Positions 8,618 through 14,327 of a stretch of 14,327 nucleotides of DNA are shown here, piece by piece; the stretch's first letter is position 1; each line of letters begins with the position of its first letter. The position numbers and the translations under genes are program-made. A model generated the notes under the pieces. The model worked only from the letters and a program-made list of their open reading frames with translations, searched no databases and had not been told where the DNA came from. The DNA comes from Perkinsus olseni (Eukaryota > Perkinsozoa > Perkinsida > Perkinsidae), in the NCBI GenBank assembly GCA_013115135.1, contig JABANP010000859.1:1-14327 (forward strand), given 5' to 3'.

Positions 8618-9273
8618 TGTGTTTGCTCCCGGAGGGGAAATCCCCGCTGTCTGGAAGGGTACCGTCGCTTCTCTGCTGAACGCTGCCAGAACCTCCACAA
8701 TGGCATAATGGGGAGAATGCGTGGTTAACACGCAGCTCCCCGGGTTCAAACCTTGGTAGGAGCACCTCGGTGCGTCAAGCGGGCCTGCAGTCCAATCACC
8801 CCCGCCGCCAGGCAGGTGGCACGGACAACACTGTCTCACGGCAGGTCGGCCGGATCATAAACTCCGGCGGGTGGCAAATTTGCTAGCCACAGGCGCAAGC
8901 AGTATAAGCTTCTTACATCATCGATGAAGATTTTGGCTACCAAGCCTGGAGACAAAGGTCTACCGGTAAGCTTGGTTCCACCACAGAATATGTATGACTG
9001 TTTATGTTCGAACCTGACTGCTTTTGTTGACTTCACCAAGTTCATGTCACAGACCTCAGACTTATCATCTGCTGGGCCTGAGGGAGTCCTTGCTGAAGAT
9101 TCGGGAGGGTGCAAAGAAGCGCTTCACACGAAAGACGGTTCTGATGAGCAGAAGATCTAGACAGCGGCCTCGCGAACGTCGAGCCCGACGCCCAAGCGGT
9201 AACCAGTGTAACTATTCTGGATCTTCTCCGGTACTTCCACAAGGTATTACGGTATGCGTCGGAGTACATTGTA

Positions 9274-9293
9274 CTCAGTTACTGAGTCTCAGT
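9274..9293. repeat. Tripartite palindromic site M (perfect)
   Basis: CTCAGT-T-ACTGAG-T-CTCAGT, in the recombinase-like relic next to a frame change. Confidence 0.9.
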
Positions 9294-9901
9294 GCAACTG
9301 GTCTACTGCCGTTGCAGGCGATCGTAACATTCGTATGGCCATCGAAGAAGCTTGCCGCGGTGGGGCCCGGACACTTGCTGACTGCTACCATAATCCCTAT
9401 ACGTGGTCAGCCAAAGCTTCCGAGACTGCTAGTCTGTCGATGAACTCCGTCCGCTCCAGTCGGCTCGGGTATCCATCTGGTGCCCTCGTTGCTTTCCGTC
9501 AGGGTATGCCACTCGAAGAGATCGCCTTACTCGGGCGACGGAGTGAGACACAAACTTTGGTTGAAAACTACCCACGAGACGCATCTGAGCAAGTCCCACG
9601 ACTCGCGCAATAAATATCCAAAGTCTGGACAGCACCCCCGAGTGGGTAAGCCGGGAGTTTCGGACTCTTCTGGTTCGTCCGGCTTCGTTGTGTTTGTCTT
9701 CGCACGGACGCTCCCCTCTTGCTTCAGAGGCCGGGGCGATTTGACGGGATTTGGGTTGTGTACCCGCTGTGTGCAGCCAAACGCGGGAACTGTTGGCGTG
9801 AGGCCACACGGAGGGCAGTCGGTGTCTCCTCTTGTTGCCCGCATTGCCTTCAGGTTCGTCGCAGCCACCGTCCCGACCCCCAATCCCCGTAGTCAGTGGT
9901 T

Positions 9902-10093
9902 TCACACGGGGGAATCAGCCTTGCACGCATGCACAAGACGATTGGCGTATAAGGAGTAACTCGTTCCAATAGGAACTTCTTCCGTGATTTCTTCCAACGT
10001 CCGCTCCTGGGCCCACCATGCCCTCGTGGCAGCATGTGTGCATTTGAGTGTGTGCAGTACTCGTGGCGCCATCGCCGGCATAGTTGGACTCAA
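9902..10093 (-). pseudogene. Minus-strand fragment, possibly Gag-like
   Basis: 63 codons, including T-L-E-E-I-T-E-E-V-P-I-G and Y-A-N-R-L-V-H-A-C-K-A-D. The helical, charged character resembles capsid-type proteins, but that is only an impression. It is convergent to the recombinase-like relic and ends near the right border of the unit-2-specific segment. After its stop, another minus-strand frame (9883-9527) contains C-P-P-C followed by Pro/Lys-rich sequence. Confidence 0.2.
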
Positions 10094-10114
10094 AGCTGAT
10101 GTCGACTAGCGCTA

Positions 10115-10134
10115 GACGGTCACCGCTTAGCGGT
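10115..10134. repeat. Tripartite palindromic site D, unit 2
   Basis: GACGGT-C-ACCGCT-T-AGCGGT. The last two arms are perfect and the first matches 4 of 6. Unit 1 has a single GACGGT at 2969-2974. The difference is exactly 14 nt. Confidence 0.82.
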
Positions 10135-10306
10135 GAAAGTAGTCTTCGCTTCTTCGTGACGAAGGCGCTGCTCTATGGCAACCCTGCCTCCTCCACACGT
10201 AGCTCATGATCAAATACAATCTCGTACATTTCTGTCGAGGACACAAATCGATCTCATCAGATTGAGGACGAATTGGCGGGCCGTGAGGTTGGCCGGAATC
10301 GCGAAT

Positions 10307-10486
10307 TCACCGTAGCTCGGCGCATCTGCGGAGGGACAGCTCCATGAGCAGCCGCCCCATGGTGTACCATCCGCACCCCTTACTCCGCTGAGGGTCGAAC
10401 GCGGAGACGACAACAGTCTGGTGTTTCGAGACAACTGGGACGCTGCCTGGCGTCAGCCTGACTAGCGTTGGGAGATCAGAAAAAGC
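10307..10486 (-). CDS. Conserved minus-strand segment, 59 residues, unit 2
   Basis: Counterpart of 3117-3290, same length through M-E-L-S, then a different short tail before TGA 10307. A second coding-like frame follows in another register (A-N-L-T-A-R-Q-F-V-L-N-L, about 10300-10210), with a near-identical match in unit 1. The gene therefore probably continued leftwards before a shift or an intron. Confidence 0.42.
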   Translation of the reverse strand, partial: AFSDLPTLVRLTPGSVPVVSKHQTVVVSAFDPQRSKGCGWYTMGRLLMELSLRRCAELR

Positions 10487-10644
10487 TCAAACCGTTCCGG
10501 TCTAGTATCCGGTCACGTCACGACATTCAGTGTTTACGCGTGCGGCTTCCTGTATGCGCTCGCAGCTAGTTCATTGAAAGTATCCGGTAGTTACTGCAGT
10601 CTGTCGTTCCTTGAGAAATCTTCGAGGTCTCTCTCGTAGCTGTA

Positions 10645-10664
10645 TCTTTATTGAAGATTCTTCA
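10645..10664. repeat. Tripartite palindromic site E (one mismatch), unit 2 leader
   Basis: TCTTTA-T-TGAAGA-T-TCTTCA, 34 nt before the start codon of paralog 2. Unit 1 has a single TCTTCA at 3450-3455. The difference is exactly 14 nt. Confidence 0.88.
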
Positions 10665-10697
10665 AATTCAGCTCATTTGAGTGGTAATCAGCAATCA

Positions 10698-11765
10698 ATG
10701 CGTTACACCTCCGCCCTCATCGCCGCCACTTTTTCCGCATTCGTTAGCGAAGCATATCGTTACAACTCGACTTATAGTCCTGTTACTCGGCGTATGATGA
10801 ATACTGAAGAGTATCTGGCTACCTACGCATGGAATCAGGCTTACTATGCAGGCCAAGACCCCACCTTCATTGACTTCTTCGAGTCGCCCGAGGCGGAGGA
10901 GTACAACCGCGGTGATGTGTACCTCAACGTGGCCGATGCCTCCAATCTGGGGCAGCTTTCTAATCCGCGAGGGTTGGCCCGGCTCATCCTCGACTTCCGC
11001 GAGGCTAGCGGCAGCGATGCTAGGTTCTGGCTGTTCTATGCTGGTGGCGGCGGCGATGATAAGAAGTGGGCCCCCGACTTCGTCCGTGTGTTCAAGGAGT
11101 TCATTCTCCGGTTCGGACGTTCCGAGATGGGTCGCCTCGGTCTCAGCTACAATGTTGGGCTTGATCGTAAAACGTGGTGTGAGATATTTGATAAAGTTGA
11201 CAACATCAGGAACATCCCGAGGATCAAGGTTCACGACATTAAGGTTGATGTGACGTTGAACTACCGCAATCCAGATAAGACTTTGGTAGACAAGATCATG
11301 TACAGGTCCGATCATGTGACTGTTGAGACCTTCAACAACACGTATGAGGGCCTCCGCGACATGTTCAAGACTTTCCTCCTCGACACGTGTCCTCCATGCA
11401 ACACCGACTACTACTGCAACTATAATGCTCAGATAACCTTCTTGGCCGAGGGCAACTGTGAAACGAAGTCATTACCGTGCAGTGAATCGTCGATGTGCGC
11501 TTATTACAGCTCCTGCCCTGAGGATCCCAATGGTGGCATCCGCTACGCCTATGACCAACTCACGAAGGCCTTCAACTATATCCCCGGTAACATTCTTCCC
11601 CAGTATAGGTTCGATCACTTCTTCAAGCCTGGCGACACTCATTTCGGTCTCAACTTCTTCGAATGGACTGTTTGCTACTACGGCTACGAGTCGTGGTACG
11701 AGATTGATCTACCTAAGTGTGGCTGTGATTACTTCCCTGCTTCGCAGAAGTGTCGTAATAGTTAG
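10698..11765 (+). CDS. Secreted cysteine-rich protein, paralog 2 (355 aa)
   Basis: Tandem paralog of the gene at 3489, with the same signal peptide and leader. About 43 substitutions plus two small indels separate the proteins by eye. Roughly 38 fall in the first 230 residues and only 5 in the last 121. The eleven C-terminal cysteines are conserved. The twelfth is at C161 (T-W-C-E-I-F), where paralog 1 has Phe, and paralog 1's own extra cysteine is Phe here. Sequons lie at N23 and N213, and neither is shared. Residues 31-38 carry a longer insertion containing R-R-M-M. The frame is open upstream to a TTG near 10611, but the ATG at 10698 is preferred because it begins the signal peptide and matches the sister gene. 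The leader carries a 14-nt palindromic insertion at 10645-10664. Function unknown; probably secreted. Confidence 0.88.
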   Translation: MRYTSALIAATFSAFVSEAYRYNSTYSPVTRRMMNTEEYLATYAWNQAYYAGQDPTFIDFFESPEAEEYNRGDVYLNVADASNLGQLSNPRGLARLILDFREASGSDARFWLFYAGGGGDDKKWAPDFVRVFKEFILRFGRSEMGRLGLSYNVGLDRKTWCEIFDKVDNIRNIPRIKVHDIKVDVTLNYRNPDKTLVDKIMYRSDHVTVETFNNTYEGLRDMFKTFLLDTCPPCNTDYYCNYNAQITFLAEGNCETKSLPCSESSMCAYYSSCPEDPNGGIRYAYDQLTKAFNYIPGNILPQYRFDHFFKPGDTHFGLNFFEWTVCYYGYESWYEIDLPKCGCDYFPASQKCRNS

Positions 11766-12424
11766 TGTTCATATTTTTATGTCTTAAGTCACGGTACATC
11801 GTACTGTTGGTCGAGTCCACAGGTCAAGTTTTTCTCGACTCAGATTTATTTTATTTTCCGGAAGAGAGCCCTCTGAGAATCATAGCATGATCGAGGGTTA
11901 GATGCTGTGTGAGGTGCGTGCCGTCGAGTGAGGCAGGGCTGTGGTGCTATCCCCAAATTTCGTCTCATCGGTTAGAGTCCGTGCTCTGGATGAGACACAG
12001 GTTACCAATTTTTAGCCGATTCAAAACAGTAAGCAACCTCAAGGTTGTCACTTGAGTTAGTCTTGAGTTGGTTACCCTCTCGAACTCTTTTATCTGTCGG
12101 CTACGCTGCCACACGGGTAGATCACAGCTCTGTGGGCGGTTTGAATGACCGTGCTGCGCGCTACAGCCCCGGCTGAACAGCTAGCGAGTTTTGCAGCCTC
12201 TTGAACGAGTAAGTGAAACCGTGTAGATGCGGGCGGGCGCTCCGACACCTTGTGTGGGCATACCTCCTCCCCGCTCAGTAGAGTTCTTCTGATGCTCAGA
12301 ATCGATTCTGGAATCGATTTTTACACGTAATATGCGGTCCCAGAATCGACTATGAGTTTCAGAATTGGTTTATCGAACGATCCCCTCGAGTTTATCATCT
12401 CCCTCGACCTCGCAAAATCCTTCC

Positions 12425-12463
12425 AGTTGGTGGGACCTCTTCCCGGAAGAGGTCCCACCAACT
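12425..12463. repeat. Perfect 39-nt hairpin (19-1-19), unit 2
   Basis: Exact copy of the hairpin at 5208-5246, centred on C12444, although bases near it differ between the units. Confidence 0.95.
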
Positions 12464-12467
12464 TACC

Positions 12468-12480
12468 GGAAGAGTCTTCC
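12468..12480. repeat. Small hairpin GGAAGA-G-TCTTCC, unit 2
   Basis: Identical to 5251-5263 and at the same distance from the large hairpin. Confidence 0.85.
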
Positions 12481-12550
12481 GCGTGCCGCTCTCGTAGCCT
12501 CTGTACTTGCCTTCCCTCATCACGGTGGGGAAGCGTACTACCAGCCGTAA

Positions 12551-12727
12551 GTCGCCACGATCCCTGCTGAGTCGGTTCTCGAGGGCCAGGCAACGGTTGT
12601 CGAACGCGACTGTTACGCTGTAGCCTTCGTCCCTCCTATGGGTGTCCATCAGTCACGTCTCGCGTCTTGGTGCATTCAACGCCACAACGAGGTTAGTCGT
12701 GACGTGGCACGCTTCCGTCAGCTCTGA
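12551..12727 (+). CDS. Short open frame spanning the duplication edge, unit 2 form
   Basis: Same N-terminal part as 5334-5498, then a different tail (R-L-A-S-W-C-I-Q-R-H-N-E-V...) ending at TGA 12725. Because the right side of unit 2 is presumably the original context, this may be the older version, with the unit 1 tail produced by the duplication junction. A coding-like frame continues in another register from about 12720 to 12959, so this could be one exon or one frameshifted segment of a longer gene. Product unknown. Confidence 0.3.
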   Translation, partial: VATIPAESVLEGQATVVERDCYAVAFVPPMGVHQSRLASWCIQRHNEVSRDVARFRQL

Positions 12728-12959
12728 CGCTTCTCAGGATCCTCTCGTACTACCAGTCGTCCACCGGAGTCAACCTTCTGTCCAGAAGGCCCTCGAAGGT
12801 AGCCCGAGTAACATAGCCGTCTCGCTATGTCCGCTTTTTTGGGTTATAGGTGTGCCGACTAGAGAAGCAAGATTTGAGGAGATTTCCGAACACACTCATC
12901 AGAACAGCGAGGTGGGGTTTATCGGACTCTGTGAGCTTGGTTCTGGAGAACCGGACTGA
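12720..12959 (+). CDS. Coding-like fragment, unknown
   Basis: An open frame ends at TGA 12957 with a tail rich in Glu and Gly (S-E-V-G-F-I-G-L-C-E-L-G-S-G-E-P-D). It follows the segment ending at 12727 in a different register. It may be a later part of the same broken gene, or another exon. There is no recognised domain and no second copy for comparison, so confidence is low. Confidence 0.25.
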   Translation, partial: SSDASQDPLVLPVVHRSQPSVQKALEGSPSNIAVSLCPLFWVIGVPTREARFEEISEHTHQNSEVGFIGLCELGSGEPD

Positions 12960-12990
12960 TTCCCTTGACCACATGTTTTTCGACTCGTGA

Positions 12991-13607
12991 CGAACTACTG
13001 ATCCTGGCAGCTCGTTTCAAGGAAGCTCATCGTCGATTCCCTTCAAGGTTCCGAGCGAGGGGCGATCAATACCGATCGCTGCCGACTTGTTCAACGTCCA
13101 CGAGAGCACTCCGCTCAGTCGGGAATCTGAGGATTCAACGACCACCATAGACCCCGTCAATTCCTCTGACATCATCGACGACCAGCGGGACGATGAGGGC
13201 GCATCTGTTTCAGTCAAGGACTCTAGCTACGAGTATGACTTCGAGAGTAGCAGCTGCGAAGCCGATATTGATAGAAGCTTTAGCGAAGACGGCATTGATG
13301 TAAACGCACTCGAGGAGAATGAAGCCCGAGAGAGTCTGGCCATTCACGAGGTTCAACCTAAGATTCCGCTGATTGAGTCCTCCCAAGCGAGACACATTCT
13401 TTTGGGTGAAAGTGTTCACGGTGATGACGTGGCCGAGACGAGATACCCAAGCGATAATGAGAGAACACTTGAAAGTGCTGCACAAGGTACGTCAACTTGC
13501 GCGAGGGTTCCACTTCAGATGACTTCACCGCTCCCCTCCCTCTCGATCGCATGGCCAAGCCGCATTGCGGGAAGCCGAAGCGTCAGCGTCGCCGAGGGAA
13601 GAGATGA
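12991..13607 (+). CDS. Acidic protein with basic tail, frame-broken or spliced
   Basis: From 12991 to about 13486 the frame encodes a very acidic, Ser/Asp/Glu-rich region (D-D-Q-R-D-D-E-G and similar). It has no ATG near its beginning. A plausible acceptor (CCTGGCAG, ending at 13010) precedes the best part. At about 13473-13488 the coding-like reading moves to another frame, which runs to TGA 13605 and ends in a strongly basic stretch (K-P-K-R-Q-R-R-R-G-K-R) that would suit nuclear localisation or nucleic-acid binding. The join contains AAG|GTACGT, a good splice-donor match at 13487. Either an intron or a frameshift separates the two parts. Function not recognised. Confidence 0.35.
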
Positions 13608-13927
13608 TTGTTGTCTATCATGTTACTTGATGAAGCATGTTGTTACTGCACTGTCATTGCACAGTACGCAGTTGAAGTCTACGTGGAGTTTGTAGTCAGT
13701 CAAACTCTCGACGGGATTTTTACAGCAATCGCTTTGACACTCCCTAAAGAGGTATCCTTCGCGCTTTCAACCAGCTTACTCGAGTTCTCTTTTATGTTCC
13801 CAACCGAACTCTGTCTGAGGAGGGACACGACTCTTTCTTCCGTTCCCCCTTTACACGCTACTACGCCCTGATTGCTGATTCTACTACGCGTAGAAGGTCA
13901 CCACAATTCAAGTTCATGTTTCACTGA
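13608..13927 (+). CDS. Coding-like fragment, two registers, unknown
   Basis: From about 13660 to 13747 one frame reads Y-A-V-E-V-Y-V-E-F-V-V-S-Q-T-L-D-G-I. From 13748 a second frame (after the TAA at 13745) reads through N-Q-L-T-R-V-L-F-Y-V-P-N-R and F-T-R-Y-Y-A-L-I-A-D to TGA 13925. The shift is +2, the same as that produced by the 14-nt insertions elsewhere, but I find no clear tripartite site here. It could be an exon pair: TTTTTACAG near 13710 resembles a splice acceptor. Confidence 0.25.
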
Positions 13928-13928
13928 G

Positions 13929-14126
13929 TCATCCAGTGTACTGCCACCTGCCTTTTTTCGAATTTTTTCTTGTGGGTCGAGGGAACTCAGCCAGATTGCG
14001 CAGCTGTTCGCTATTTCCCTCGTCTAATTCCCGAGTAGGCATTGATGATACTTCGCCTCTTACCTCCCTCAACGCCATAATGAGCATCCACTGCGACATA
14101 CAGTTAGTTGTGATGACCATGCTCAC
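13929..14126 (-). CDS. Small minus-strand open frame, unknown
   Basis: About 65 codons with an internal ATG near its start. The C-terminal part is charged (R-K-N-S-K-K-G-R). It contains GAG|GTAAGA, a strong splice-donor match, after the first third, so it may be a first exon rather than a whole gene. There is no homology I can name and no second copy. Confidence 0.22.
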   Translation of the reverse strand: MSMVITTNCMSQWMLIMALREVRGEVSSMPTRELDEGNSEQLRNLAEFPRPTRKNSKKGRWQYTG

Positions 14127-14188
14127 TCGCGCCAGTTAACGTCCGGAATGAGTTCTCCTCGAAAATGGCCAGTCCACTCATCGGTTAG

Positions 14189-14327
14189 GAGGCCAGGGCT
14201 TCTGCCGAGGGCCAAGGTCTTCCTGTAAATAGCTCTGATGCTGCTGGTTGGAGGGGGAAATCGAAAGACTGTTCAGGGTTCAACGATACCCCAGTAAAAT
14301 ACGCAACCGAACGAAGTACGTCACCAA
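14189..14327 (+). CDS. Partial open frame running off the right edge
   Basis: Open from just after a TAG at 14186 to the end of the window, about 46 codons of mixed, protein-like composition. TTAG at 14185-14188 could be a splice acceptor. Otherwise nothing is recognised in 14127-14327. Confidence 0.15.

Larger units (their letters stand above)
8306..9613 (+). pseudogene. Frameshifted plus-strand relic ending in a tyrosine-recombinase-like segment
   Basis: The reading passes through several registers: 8306-8450, 8451-8612, 8613-8705 (TAA), about 8706-8920 with stops, 8861-9148, 9148-9273, and finally 9254-9613. The first two shifts coincide with the palindromic insertions at 8448-8467 and 8598-8617, and skipping 14 nt at each restores one frame. 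The last segment has R-x-G, then R-Q-G-M-P-L-E-E-I-A-L-L-G-R-R-S and E-N-Y-P-R-D, the spacing seen at the end of tyrosine recombinases (box II Arg, Gly-Arg/His turn, nucleophile Tyr). The His of the usual H-x-x-R is Asn here (N-S-V-R). The first 200 codons are unrecognised and might be a separate gene. It could be a DIRS-, Ngaro- or Crypton-type remnant, and it is clearly inactive. Confidence 0.4.
6060..12654. repeat. Tandem duplication unit 2
   Basis: Second copy of the unit. It is collinear with unit 1 except for about 1.9 kb present only here (roughly 8190-10090), the absence of the 310-770 segment, and a set of 14-nt palindromic indels. Identity changes along its length: low upstream, about 90% just before the gene, and near 99% over the first 500 nt after the stop codon. 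Confidence 0.85.
11766..12654. other. Highly conserved 3' flank of paralog 2
   Basis: Counterpart of 4548-5437, nearly identical until the word-repeat area near 12295-12350, where small changes occur. There GAATCGATT is repeated twice, 12 nt apart. It carries the same 39-nt hairpin and ends at the sharp duplication edge. Confidence 0.6.

Noticed and set aside
8694..8764. tRNA-like stretch: A-box TGGCATAATGGG at 8701, B-box GGTTCAAACCT at 8743, and a 5-bp stem TGCGT/ACGCA with loop GGTTAAC
   Set aside because: The acceptor ends do not pair, the D-stem and anticodon stem overlap, and the loop has G instead of T at position 33. The bases also fit a protein-like frame (W-G-E-C-V-V-N-T-Q). It could be a tRNA-derived SINE remnant, but it is not a tRNA gene.
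9138..9152. 5-5-5 inverted repeat TTCTG-ATGAG-CAGAA at a +2 frame change
   Set aside because: It is suggestive of another 14-nt event, but there is no sister copy for comparison and arms this short occur often by chance.
9429..9959. Long overlapping frames on both strands (158-159 codons)
   Set aside because: They overlap the recombinase-like frame and each other, show skewed Arg/Ser/Pro composition, and have no second copy. They are probably shadows.
13087..13695. Single 202-codon frame across the acidic region
   Set aside because: It begins at TTG and not ATG. Its last third is less protein-like than the overlapping frame that ends in the basic tail at 13607, so I split it.
1..14327. CRISPR arrays, rRNA genes, bacterial operons, phage or viral genes
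   Set aside because: No regularly spaced direct repeats, no rRNA-like sequence, no ribosome-binding sites ahead of the start codons, and no capsid or viral polymerase frames were seen.

Overview
The window looks eukaryotic. It has two intact signal-peptide genes, low coding density, no operons or ribosome-binding sites, and many broken gene remnants on both strands. Base composition, the secreted cysteine-rich family and the relic-rich spacers would suit a protist such as a perkinsid (Perkinsus-type alveolate). No marker gene proves this, so treat the taxon as a guess.

Layout: the window is mostly a tandem duplication. Unit 1 runs from the left edge (truncated) to 5437, and unit 2 from about 6060 to 12654. 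Each unit holds (a) a decayed minus-strand coding region, (b) a proximal upstream segment, (c) an intact plus-strand gene for a secreted protein (3489-4547 and 10698-11765; 352 and 355 aa, about 88% identical by eye), (d) a nearly identical 3' flank of about 0.9 kb containing a perfect 39-nt hairpin, and (e) a short open frame cut by the duplication edge. Unit 2 also carries about 1.9 kb (8190-10090) that unit 1 lacks. This holds a frameshifted plus-strand relic whose last segment resembles the C-terminus of a tyrosine recombinase. The joint between units (5438-6060) and the right end (12655-14327) hold further coding-like fragments that I cannot name.

Divergence between the units is uneven. 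The distal upstream part is strongly diverged, the proximal upstream and 5' half of the gene moderately so, and the 3' part of the gene plus 3' flank is nearly identical. That points to a recent conversion or exchange tract.

The most unusual signal is a recurrent micro-insertion. Many sites have the form W-n-W'-n-W: a 6-mer, one base, its reverse complement, one base, and the 6-mer again. Each site has a different 6-mer. At several sites the sister unit has a single W, so the gain is 14 nt. Five sites are perfect and four have one mismatch; a uniform-base estimate gives about 0.03 expected. Several sites lie exactly where an open frame shifts, and skipping 14 nt rejoins it. The two intact genes and their 3' flanks are free of them. 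The pattern could be the footprint of an unknown DNA element whose excision leaves palindromic additions, or a fold-back copying process.
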